NCBI GenBank assembly: GCA_948146395.1
Contig: OX411559.1
Span: 4,016,501-4,080,500 of the forward strand
Direction of reading: 5' to 3'
Origin: Fragum whitleyi
Lineage: Eukaryota; Mollusca; Bivalvia; Cardiida; Cardiidae
Length of the DNA stretch: 64,000 bases
A model generated the notes under the pieces. The model searched no databases. It was not told where the DNA came from and worked only from the letters and a program-made list of their open reading frames with translations. Below, in pieces: positions 22,992 to 32,696 of the stretch. The translations under genes were made by a program, and so were the position numbers. Position 1 is the stretch's first letter, and each line of letters opens with the position of its first letter.

Positions 22992-23756
22992 AGTCCTTAC
23001 ACAAATACGGCCTGGAACACGCTTCAAACCTCAGATTTACATGACGCATGCATGTTTAGATTGAAATGACAACAAATATTTTCGACGTCATCAATGATGG
23101 CTAATGACTTCACAAAAACGTTAGTCTAGAACTTAAAACATTTCAATCATAGACTAGTGAACTTGTAAAAACAAACAACACTGTTCTTGCGATTTTCAAT
23201 GAGTTTAATATAGAAAATAGTGACCTTAGTTGAAGTTGTACATCCAAAACAAGAAATGTAACAATAAGTTGATATTTCAGGTCATGAGAAATCATTGTGG
23301 GAAAGAAGGAAATGCTTGATTGTAAAATATGTTATTGTGTGTGGAAGTTGTTGTTGTGTACAAGGACCCGTCGCCAAAAGCCTTTATTTCTTAAAGATGT
23401 TACTTTAATTCCAATTATGTTTAAAAGGTTTATGCATTCTTTTTGGCTGAAAAAAATTATTTCAGCGGAAAGTAGCCCCATAAAGCCATTCTACTTTTAT
23501 TGATAAATCTTCACGTTTTTGCGATTAAATCTAAGGTTATCTAGAAGTTTTGTCTTGATTTCATAGTGTTCTGAAACTCAAAACCCAATCAAAAGCATGC
23601 GTGAATCTGCATCACATATTTATACAGTGTGATTAGTTTTTCAGTTTCAAACATCGATGAATTTAAGAAATAATCTCTGAAAAGATAACGCAGTATCGGA
23701 AGAATAGATTGTGCATCAGAAACATAAATCTACTCAATACATTCGCACTAAACTAT
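22992..23756. other. No gene recognised
   Basis: Between elements C and D. A half copy of the AAACCTAATCACAC repeat lies near 23620-23660 (ACAGTGTGATTAGTTTTTCAG). The 68-codon open frame at 23297 has no recognisable features. Confidence 0.4.
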
Positions 23757-23765
23757 AAATTAAAT

Positions 23766-24768
23766 GGTAACCGGACAAAATCCCCTCAACGGTTTTTTGA
23801 CATGGCGGACAAAATCCCCTCGGTCATTTTAACAACGCGGACATAATCCCCTCAATCCGTTTTTTGAGGCGGACAGAATCCCCTTTATTAATTTGCTAGA
23901 GCGGACATAAGCCCCTCGTTCGGAATTACAAGGCGGACAATATTCCCTCAATCAAAACTACAGGGCGGACAATATCCCCTCGTCGTAACATAAAAATCGG
24001 ACAGAATCCCCTTCGTAGTTCGAGTAGATAGATCTATGTTTATTGTTTAAGTTTAGAAATAAATTATTTCAATCAAGTCAATTATTCTATATTCTTTAAA
24101 CGACTATATTTCCTGAAAGAATAATGTTGCCCACTAATTAACGTGATACCAATTAAGAAAATCCAAACTGTAAATCGGCATTTTTTATTCTCGTATACAG
24201 GTCACGTGTTCGGCGGTCCTTTTGATGTCGGCTCTTTTTCCGAGAGTATTATATCATGACGTCATGTAAAATTTGGGTTTGAAAAGAAATCTTTTATTTT
24301 GAATAGGATTATAATTTTTACATTAAAGTAAGTGTTTTTTTCTTTGTTCAATGATTTTGAACGTACAAGACTTACTAAATGACATATATAAAGTATGCTT
24401 GGTCGTGTCCTTGTCATGGATAATTTTTAAGCCTATACACATAAGAACGTAAGAGTTGTTTTTTTGCAATGATTGAATTTATAACGAAACATTTGCTGTT
24501 TTTTCTTGTATTTGAAGGGGATTGTGTCCGCCTAATGAGAGGATTATATCTGCCTTGTAGAATTGATTAAGGGGATATTGTCAGCCTCGGTAATCAGACC
24601 AAGGGGTTTATGTCCGCCCAAACAAAATAATGGAGGGGATTCTGTCCGCCTCAAAAGACGGATTGAGGGGATTATGTCCGCGTTGTTAGAATGACCGAGG
24701 GGATTCTGTCCGCCATGTCAAAAAGCCGTTGAGGGGATTTTGTCCGGAGGGGATTTTGTCCTAGAATC
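23766..24768. mobile_element. Array-ended DNA element D (GGACAAAATCCCCTC units), 1,003 bp
   Basis: The left ~245 bp contains eight units such as GGCGGACA(A/T)AATCCCCTC at 31-42 bp spacing. The right ~245 bp contains nine inverted units. The linkers between units are themselves inverted-complementary (AACGG...GACATGG against CCATGTC...CCGTT). AAATTAAAT at 23757-23765 and 24769-24777 is a perfect 9-bp target duplication. The ends are GGTAACC and GATTCTA (inverted). The interior is AT-rich and non-coding, with GTCACGTG and ATGACGTCATG. A (CT)n tract starts 3 bp beyond the right duplication. Confidence 0.92.
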
Positions 24769-24780
24769 AAATTAAATATG

Positions 24781-24805
24781 CCTCTCTCTCTCTCTCCCTC
24801 TCTCT

Positions 24806-24904
<99 letters not shown>

Positions 24905-24932
24905 TTCTCTCTTTCTCTCTCATGTTACAAAC
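24781..24932 (+). repeat. (TC)n microsatellite
   Basis: About 150 bp of nearly pure CT dinucleotides with a few C and T interruptions at both ends. Confidence 0.98.
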
Positions 24933-24935
24933 AAT

Positions 24936-25380
24936 TTTAAATGTAAGCTGCGATCGCTTTTAAGGCTTTGCCTTATTTCATATTATTGACCTATCTCTTT
25001 AACATGCATCCTATGCAAAACCTTAGAGAATGTTGTTGCATCACATCTTACAACTCATTTTACAACACATAATACTGGTATATACAATCTTCAACATGAC
25101 ATGAACGAATCCAATGATAAAAGTCCATTTCGCCCCATTTTGTGCTTTATGTCCATTTCGTATTTTAGACCAATACAGTCAACTGGCCAATAGCGGATCA
25201 CTAGTGAGAACTTTGCTGATTATTTTTCAAAGAAACCCGACAGAATCCCGATTTTGGTCTTAGGAGGCAATAAAATTTGTACACTTTGAAGTGCAACATA
25301 CATCTTTAGTCAATCAATCAAAACAGTTGCATCGTCCGGGAAATAGTAGTATACGTAAATTAGCCATTTCCGGATCAATT
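24936..25380. other. No gene; second CCAATAGCGGATCA end-like motif
   Basis: GGCCAATAGCGGATCACTAG near 25186 resembles the ends of the element at 25381-27676. Nothing else recognised. Confidence 0.4.
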
Positions 25381-26057
25381 TAGCCAATAGCAGATCACGT
25401 GATAAGATGACTCTGGGGGCTGTCTCAAAATGATTTTGGCCTGTCATCACTGTCGAATCAACATGTTTTCTTCCGTTAGAAGTAATTTTTACAATGATTT
25501 TGTCATTCCAATATTAATTGAGTAGGACAAACGAAATCTTTGAGCAGACATTTATTTATTAAGCTTCTTACAACACAAATAAACTAATAAACAACATATT
25601 GAAGATTTAACCGTCTAAAAAATGTATAAAACCAAAGGTTTTTATATATTTCATCAATTCAACTTTAAACTATGTGTTTAGACTGGTTTTTAGACTGCAT
25701 CGATTTGAATTTGTAATATTCTATTAATTGCCTTCTGTGTAAGAAACATTGTAACAAATTGATACATGTAATCCTATCATTTTTCATTTTCCAATTCCTA
25801 ATTATTCAAATCCTAAAATTATCATTTGTTTCAGTATCTACCCATTTATACATGACACAAATTTGGACTGGTTGAAATTAAAAAAAAATAAGTACTGTAC
25901 CAGAATTTTAAAGTATCACTTTTTTCAGTTATGGAAAATTGAAAATAAGGACCTTTTCAGTTGAAACCATTGGAGAGAAATAGAAATCACTTGTACACTT
26001 GCTACTAGAATGACAGTTCTAACCACCTACCTGTTACCAGACAAAATTTTTTCACTT

Positions 26058-26092
26058 CGTAACTACAGCTTGATCAAAGCTGTTGTTACGAG
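26058..26092. repeat. Palindrome TCGTAACTACAGCTT...
   Basis: TCGTAACTACAGCTT, a 4-nt spacer, then AAAGCTGTTGTTACGA. Same family as the near-perfect palindrome at 56573-56612 and half copies near 36250 and 62446. Confidence 0.7.
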
Positions 26093-26446
26093 ATTTTAGA
26101 ATAGCAACAACGGCATGTATTGTTAAAAAACTCTTCTTATTCTAGGCAGAAATTAGCATGGGAAACAAAAAGTAATTTGTTACAACCAAATCGTCATGTA
26201 CACTTTGTTTTCTTGGCCCATGCCAAGCATGGTTCAGAAACCCATATATGTTTACACTTATCCTTGCGGCAAATCATTTATTTTGTTTTACGATATAGTG
26301 AATCTAAACACTTATTTAGAGCATTTCTATTGCAGAACCTTCTGGTATTGTTGACAACAGTGCCTTTAACTTATTTTCATGATGTAACTGTAACTGAATC
26401 AAATTTTGATAAAGGCTGCAGACAACTGGTGGGAAGTGATGGGGCC

Positions 26447-26682
26447 TTAGCCCTTTCCTATTTTACAAAATTTTGGACCTGTCCAAATTCAAAGGTTTTG
26501 CAGACGAAAATTTAAAGTGGATTTAATTTGAAAAATAATCATCCAGTAGGGTAGAAATTCACATGTAGTGTGTAAAAAGAAGAAATTGCTAGTCAGAAGC
26601 AATTTCTTCTTTTTACACAATGTTTTCTCAATCATAAAATTACAGGCACATAAAAAACAGGGATTAAACAGCAAAGGGTTAA
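26447..26682 (-). mobile_element. TTAA-flanked hairpin MITE, family II, copy 3
   Basis: Inverse orientation: starts TTAGCCCTTTCCTATTTTAC and ends CAGCAAAGGGTTAA. Central hairpin AAGAAGAAATTGCTAG / AGAAGCAATTTCTTCTT. One edge TTAA has mutated to TTAG. Confidence 0.85.
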
Positions 26683-27084
26683 ACAAACTTGATGAAATCT
26701 TTAAAGAAATTGTGTGTGGCAAGCAACCGAGGCTTCTTTTACTGTCCTGTTTTCTTTTTTTAAAAAAAGTATCTTTAAAACATTGGAGTTGTAGATCAAT
26801 TGAAAATGATAAAATAATACCCGAAAAGCAATTCCTTTTCTAACCACCATAATTTGGGCAAATTTTTCAAACTTTTCAACACTTTTTCCCTCTGGTTTGA
26901 TACATTTACATGTATATAGGTAGAGAATCTGATATCTATGACCAGATACTTCTGTAATCTCCTAACTACCACCTTTTTCATTCAAGACGTAGATCTAGTT
27001 AAGGTATTTTGGAAAAAAAACCTACCAATGTTATAGCCCTTTAACATTTAGACCCAACGAACAATTTAAAACACTTTCTTTTAC

Positions 27085-27360
27085 AAAAAAAGAAAGTTTT
27101 TGTGAAAGACGAATACCCCAGAAAAGGCCATTTCCATGACCTGGTCAGATGACCTTGACCTTGGTATCTGTACATGTGATGTATTGAGATCTAACATAAT
27201 ACCAACTATGAAGATGGTATCTTGAATAACCTTGCAGTAATCGGCAATGTTGGGGATTTTTTTTTTTTTTTTTTTTTTTTTGGTCAAGTGTTGCAGACAG
27301 ACAGACAGACGGAAAATGGTCAAGCAATATTATCCCGATCTTTCAATGTACTGGTATAAA
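27085..27360 (+). mobile_element. TGACCTTGA-bearing repeat (family V), copy 5
   Basis: Diverged start AAGTTTTTGTGAAAGACGAAT, then GATGACCTTGACCTTGG, a 25-nt poly-T run at about 27257-27281, and CAGACAGACAGACAGACGG. Ends near GTATAAAAAA. Confidence 0.65.
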
Positions 27361-28324
27361 AAAAAACAGCCAGATTTGCAAAAATTCTGGGAAATTTCAT
27401 CAGCTACTGCTGTCAAACAACGACATTGCTTAACAGATAAATGATCTAAATATAGGTCATTTCTCTATTTAATACAACATTTTCGGAATTAATCAAAACC
27501 AGATAAGAATTTGGATCGATAAAATTTCTTATCATTTTTTTCTTTAAGAACTTCAATATAATAAATCAAAATGCATAAGTAGCTAGATTCGGCGCGGTCA
27601 TCTTTATAAAATATTTGGTTTGCTTATTTTGAGACGCCCCCTATGATGCGCACAGCTGATCCGCTAATGGCGAGTAAGGGTTGGGGATTGTTTCATTTTA
27701 TTGTACACAAGAAGGTGGATGAAACCATGCGAAAGCATTGTGAACCAACAATTTATGCCCCCTTTTCGTGATTTCAGCCACTATTTGAAGTCGTGCTCGT
27801 TTACTCGCCTTCAATTTTGCAGACGAATTCTTTTCTTTGAAATTCCTATGACGTAATCTTTCAGTCGAACAGACGCTTTTCAATACAGACGAGACATTAC
27901 CAGAATCTGCAAGTTTTAGTTGTGTGATGACCAGTTATCTACCTTTCCATTGGGTCCGTCTTGGAAACGTACGCTTATACTCGTCATTTCGAACATATAA
28001 ACATTATCTATCAATCAATGTTCGCATTAATGCAACCAAGTTTACCCCAGTATCTGTGCAACATTGTAAGCTATTAGATAGGCGAGGATTACTGGATTTC
28101 CTTCATCCGACTTGGACTTTTTGCCGGTTGAGGACGCCATCTTGTTGTCACATGAGTGGTCGACTTGATTATTTGAAGCGCAGGCTTACAGAATATTTTG
28201 TTAAGAATAAATCGAATAAAATTCATAAGGTTTGTTTTAAAAAATGTATGAATACATAGCCGAAAGGGAGAGTGGTACCCTATTCTATTATCAAGAAAAA
28301 AATTGTCCTCGAAAACAAGGGGAG

Positions 28325-28396
28325 TCTTCTTCTTCTTCTTCTTCTTCTTCTTCTTCTTCTTCTTCTTCTTCTTCTTCTTCTTCTTCTTCTTCTCCT
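28325..28396 (+). repeat. (TTC)n trinucleotide tract 1
   Basis: About 24 uninterrupted TTC units, then degenerate (TTC/TCA) text. Long open frames through it are artefacts. Confidence 0.97.
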
Positions 28397-28521
28397 TGTT
28401 CCTCTACTTCTTATTCTTCATCTCCTTCTTTTTCGTCAAATCATCATTATCATTTACATTGTCATCATCATTAACATCATTTACATTATCATCATCATTA
28501 ACATCATCATCGGTCATCACC

Positions 28522-28594
28522 TTCTTCTTCTTCTTCTTCTTCTTCTTCTTCTTCTTCTTCTTCTTCTTCTTCTTCTTCTTCTTCTTCTTCTTCG
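28522..28594 (+). repeat. (TTC)n trinucleotide tract 2
   Basis: About 24 uninterrupted TTC units. The ~125 bp between the tracts is a degenerate (ATC/TTA)-type ATTATCATTTACATTGTCATC text with an internal direct repeat. Confidence 0.97.
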
Positions 28595-28599
28595 TCCTG

Positions 28600-29283
28600 T
28601 TTTTGATAGCACCATATTTCTAACTTGCTGGAAATTTTGCAATTATGTTACTTGCATGATAACAAAGCGTAGTGCATAAGAAACGTAACTCTACCCAGCT
28701 TGATTTATTAATTTATTTTCGTTTGTTGTTTTGCATACTCGGACACCCATCGGAATAACGTATCTTGTGACAAGTTGCCACCTTGTTAAATATCTATTTT
28801 ACGCAGTTCTTAGACAGCCATTTTCCTGTGACGGGTCACAAAAACTTATGATGCTATTTCTGTTTTTAAATCGGACTGTGAAGCAGTCGATTTATATATA
28901 CCGTTTTCCAGAAATCCAGTCTGTTTGACCCACTACATTTTTACCATTATCTCATGAGCAATGTGTTCAAACCAAATTATGTGTTATACACCGAAGAAAC
29001 GGCCTTTTCAGTCACAATCTACAAACTTTGTTTTCATCTTATTTACTTTTCGACAAATAGAGAAGAGGCTAATACAAAATTTGATGTAATTTTCGCTTTT
29101 TGTAATAACCAGTTAGTATTTTCAGTGTTTATAATAAAATTTTCGGTTGAGTAAAGGAGTTGAAACGTACAATAGGTTAACTGAATAATAAATTTGTAGC
29201 ACTTACAATATTACTGCTCTGATGTTTTTCTCGAACGGTCATTTACCAGTTGTAAGGATGACAACAAATCAAATTCTGTTATG
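28600..29283. other. No gene recognised
   Basis: Two 65-66 codon open frames without features. Confidence 0.4.
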
Positions 29284-30190
29284 ATTATCACTCGGTCAAA
29301 ACCCACGCGTAAATTCAGACCACGTGGTAGATGCAAATGGACATCGTCTGCTCGAAATGTGTCAATTAAGTTGTTTGTCATTGGTCAATAGTCGTCTGCA
29401 CTCAAACAGGGAACATGGGGAGCCTACTTTTTGTTCGCATGGTGGAATGAGTACTGTTGACCATGTGTTAACAAATAGAAATAATTTTGTAATTTTGAAA
29501 TATTTGATTTCAATGAGCACTCTGATCACGCTCCAATCCTATTTTCAATAAATTCAAATTTGAGTATGAAGAAAAACTATTCAACAACAAATATACCGAC
29601 AAAAACATACGATAAACTGATATAGGATAGCAGTAAGAGCAATCTATTTTCAGAACAACTCATGAATAATCATAGAGTGCTGCTAGATTTAATCGATTGG
29701 TCAGAAACCAAAGATATAAATAGCATATTTGGCGATTTCACGTGTTTCTTGAGGGAAAATGCATTTATAGTATTTGGGAAAACCCAATGCTTGAAATACA
29801 AACATGTTGGTAATCAAAATTGTAAATAGTTTAATGAAAAATGTTTGTTGCTAAACAGGCTTTTAAACTCTATAGAGAGAGGAATAATATTAACAGACAA
29901 GCTTTTAGCTTGGCGCGTGCTCATTATAACAACGTAAAAAAATCTGCTAAGAAATAATTTAGACTAGCAGAGGGCTATCGAATCAGCAAACTTTCAAAAT
30001 CGGACCCACGAGGTTGGATGAGCTGGCGATGTCCTCGAAAAGATGGAGTGTTAAGACAACAAACTCACAAATTGGGCAAAGATTTTACCAACTTTTATTG
30101 TCCAAATTTGAGCCCTTTTGATTGGCGAACTATTGCACTATCCCAGCCTCTCAATGATGTCCGATTTACAGTGCTGACAGCACTTTGATT
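29284..30190 (+). pseudogene. Decayed LINE fragment: endonuclease C-terminus and EN-RT linker
   Basis: From 29321 a frame reads VDANGHRLLEMC and then STVDHVLTNRNNF, typical of the C-terminal half of an APE-type LINE endonuclease. After a frameshift near 29505 the frame continues with SDHAPILFSI, the conserved S-D-H catalytic motif of that domain. Further downstream (about 29830-30130), pieces in shifting frames read like the basic linker before the reverse transcriptase (AFKLYRERNNINRQAF; SKSDPRGWMSW). Multiple stops and frameshifts show it is dead. The order EN-linker and the plus orientation match the RT segment at 34.25 kb, so the two could be parts of one interrupted element (inference). 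Confidence 0.7.
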
Positions 30191-30280
30191 CTTTCAATGA
30201 TAGGTCATAGGTAGACTAATTACAACACAACAATTCATAAGAGTAAGTTTAAACGACCGATTCGCATTCAACTAGTCAGC

Positions 30281-30530
30281 CCGATTAGCTCAGTCGGTAG
30301 AGCACCGGACCATTAAAGTGCGGCCTCATGGATTCGATTCCGGCCGGGCTGGCACACTCAAATTGTTTTTCGGATGTCACGTTTAACTGAGGTCCCGTGA
30401 GACGGTGCTTTACATCGAGCACGTTAAAGAACCATGGCGGATCTCAGCAGTAATTTTGTCATGTATGCTTGAACTATCCCCCGTGATGTAACCATCTTCT
30501 GGGGCGTCACAACGGTAGCGACAATAAAAA
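30281..30530 (+). mobile_element. tRNA-headed SINE (second family)
   Basis: Head: AGCCCGATTAGCTCAGTCGG (A box) and GGATTCGATTCC (B box) closing with GGGCT. Body: GTCCCGTGAGACGGTGC and ATCGAGCACGTTAAAGAACC, then an A-rich tail AATAAAAAAAAGAAATAAA. The anticodon arm is not tRNA-like (two extra bases and a mismatch), so this is a SINE and not a tRNA gene. No target duplication seen. Confidence 0.75.
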
Positions 30531-30572
30531 AAAGAAATAAACCAACAAACTTATTCTATAGTGTTTATAATA

Positions 30573-30993
30573 TAGAGGATATTCGTTTGTTTCAGTGTAA
30601 GATCGATTTATATTTCATTGAGTGAACAACAAAAGCTATATTTTCACGAGTGGCAGAGCCACGAGTGAAAATATAGCTTTTGTTGTTCACGAAATGAAAT
30701 ATTAATCGATCTAACTCGAAAAACAAACGATTATTCTATTTCTTTAATGCAAAAATGAGACAAAATGTGAACTTTCAAGGACATATTTTCGTAAATCGCG
30801 TCATTTTGCGCGTGATTGCTTTGCAACGCTCGTTGTGACGTCACTAATACGCCCCGCATAGATGACGTCAGAAAGGTTAAAATGCACAAAAGCAGGGTTT
30901 AAGTTTTCGATAATTTCACTGCTTTTGCGGTGAGATTATCAAGTGATATTCTACCGTTATTTCCCGATAAACCACCTAAAAGCATTAAAGAAA
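30573..30993. mobile_element. Foldback element, tandem copy 1 (421 bp)
   Basis: The first ~165 bp is a near-perfect hairpin. CGTTTGTTTCAGTGTAAGAT... and ...AAAACAAACG form ~73-bp arms around GAGTGGCAGAGCCACGAG. Then CTATTTCTTTAATG (30736) is mirrored by CATTAAAGAAATAG (30983). Contains TGACGTCA-type text near 30837-30869. Confidence 0.85.
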
Positions 30994-31418
30994 TAGAGGA
31001 TAATCGTTTGTTTCAGTGTAAGATCGATTTATATTTCATTGAGTGAACAACAAAAGCTTTATTTTCACGAGTGGCAGAGCCACTAATGAAAATATAGCGT
31101 TTGTTGTTCACGAAATGAAATATAAATCGATCTTACTCGAAAAACAAACGATTATTCTATTTCTTTAATGCAAAAATGAGACAAAATGTGAAATTTCTAG
31201 GACATATTTTCGTAAATCGCGTCATTTTGCGCGTGATTGCTATGCAACGTTCATTGTGACGTCACTTATTTCGCCCCGCATAGATGACGTCAGAAAGGTT
31301 GAAATGCACAAAAGCAGGGTATAAGTTTTCGATAATTTCACTGCTTTTGCGGTGAGATTATCAAGTGATTATCATCCGTTATTTCCCGATAAACCACCTA
31401 AAAGCATTAAAGAAATAG
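30994..31418. mobile_element. Foldback element, tandem copy 2 (425 bp)
   Basis: A direct, near-identical repeat of 30573-30993, with scattered substitutions (for example GCTTTATTTTC for GCTATATTTTC). It is a head-to-tail duplication sharing the CATTAAAGAAATAG boundary. Confidence 0.87.
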
Positions 31419-31439
31419 GGATAATTCTCGTCTATGATG

Positions 31440-31945
31440 ACACGTATGACTAACATTTGCAGAGATCCGAGGCGACAAAGCATTTTGACGGTCTTTGAAA
31501 TGTTATTGCCCGAAAAAAGTGTGGATTGATGCTAATATTGCATTAAGAGAAAGAATATATATATATGTAGATTTTTTTCAAAAAATGCATAACGATTTAT
31601 AGGAACGCTTTAAAACTGGCCGGAAACTTACTGATAAGCAGGAAAAGATACGTTATGCACTTCACCGTCACCTTTTGTTTATACTGGCGTTGCTTTGTAA
31701 ATTTATGACGTCACAAAATTAAACGCGGGATTAGGATCAACGTGATATTAATGTAAGTATTAGAAGCTGATTAAGCGTATAGGCCCAGAGTCGGGATATA
31801 AGTAAAAAAAAAAGCCGGGCATTTATGGCACGTGAATTTGCTTATTCATCCAAGTTTTCTCCCGTTAACACCGGGTTTCGTACGTTATCGCATGGCTAAA
31901 ACAACCCGAAATTGTACATTTTATGCATAAATTTCATTATTTACT
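31440..31945 (+). mobile_element. Dispersed repeat family IX, copy 1
   Basis: GTTTATACTGGCGTTGCTTTG, TTATGACGTCA and GTATAGGCCCAGAGTCGG are shared in inverse orientation with 46200-46720. Non-coding. Confidence 0.6.
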
Positions 31946-31958
31946 AAGAATGAGTAAA

Positions 31959-32168
31959 TGATTGATTGATTGAATGGAGTTTAACGCCGCTTTCAACATT
32001 ATTTCAGTTATATCGCTGGAGCACCTAACAATGGTTTCCTGGTATTTCCCTCACCAGTACAACCACCACATTCTTTCCTAGCCTCCAGCTACTATCTCAC
32101 ATAGGTCTACGATTATCAACCCATTGGTGAGAGACAAATAGTCGGAAAGAATGAGTGCCGCCGTCGGG
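31959..32168 (-). mobile_element. SINE family S, minus strand, perfect 13-bp TSD
   Basis: AAGAATGAGTAAA at 31946-31958 and 32169-32181 flanks the SINE. On the minus strand it starts CCCGACGGCGGCACTCATTC and ends in the (TTGA)-type tail TGATTGATTGATTG. Truncated at the same head position as the copy at 20776. Confidence 0.93.
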
Positions 32169-32247
32169 AAGAATGAGTAAAGCCACAAATCTTACCACTT
32201 TTAAGTACTTCTACGACGTTTGCATTAAAATGGCAAAAAGGTCAAAC

Positions 32248-32620
32248 CGCAGGGCTTGTGCTAGCTTTTCAAATTCAGGAGCCATTGACCCCTTAACTGT
32301 AATTTTTAGGAGTAAAACGAGTACATGTAGAATGATTCGTAAATATTTTTGGTTTTTGCAGATGAATTTATTCAATTATCTCCTTTATATCTTGATAAGA
32401 GATTCATATGAATATGAATCTCTTATAAAGATATGAAGGCGACAATTATTTCTAATAAATTTAAATTTTGCAGCAGGTTTGAAACGCAATTCAGGAAGTT
32501 TTAGAGGATCAAAATGAACCCTCCTTGTAGAAAATATGGGGGTCAAAACCAGATACAATGTATTTTCTTATCTTTTGGGGTCAAGACCAAGGTTTAAGGG
32601 TCAAACACGAACTCTAAACC
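32248..32620. mobile_element. Short copy of the CAGGGCTTGTG foldback element
   Basis: GCAGGGCTTGTG at the left; GGGGTCAAGACCAAGGTTTA and GGGTCAAACACGAACTC at the right. It contains a palindrome TTATATCTTGATAAGAGATTC / GAATCTCTTATAAAGATAT at about 32390-32435. Confidence 0.6.
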
Positions 32621-32696
32621 GAAAAATAGCGATGCTTTAAAGCTTTCTGACATCGAGCCAATGTCAGATCGTTTTAATGTAAGAGAGTATGTGTTT

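Larger units (their letters stand above)
25381..27676. mobile_element. DNA element with ~50-bp imperfect terminal inverted repeats
   Basis: TAGCCAATAGCAGATCACG...GGGGGCTGTCTCAAAATGA at the left pairs with the inverse of TTATTTTGAGACGCCCCC...GATCCGCTAATGGCGA at the right. A family V repeat (27085) and MITE II-3 (26447) lie inside. No transposase recognised, and the open frame at 26120-26515 overlaps the MITE. The exact ends and duplication are not resolved. Confidence 0.6.

Noticed and set aside
24778..24963. Ser/Leu repeat frame
   Set aside because: Microsatellite translation.
26120..26515. 131-codon open frame
   Set aside because: Its 3' part lies in a family II MITE; no conserved motif and no splice support.
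28244..28679. Poly-Ser, poly-Leu and poly-Phe frames
   Set aside because: Three frames of the same (TTC)n microsatellites.
30281..30355. tRNA-like cloverleaf (AGCCCGATTAGCTCAG...CGGGCT)
   Set aside because: The anticodon arm is two bases too long with a mismatch, and the sequence runs straight into a SINE body.
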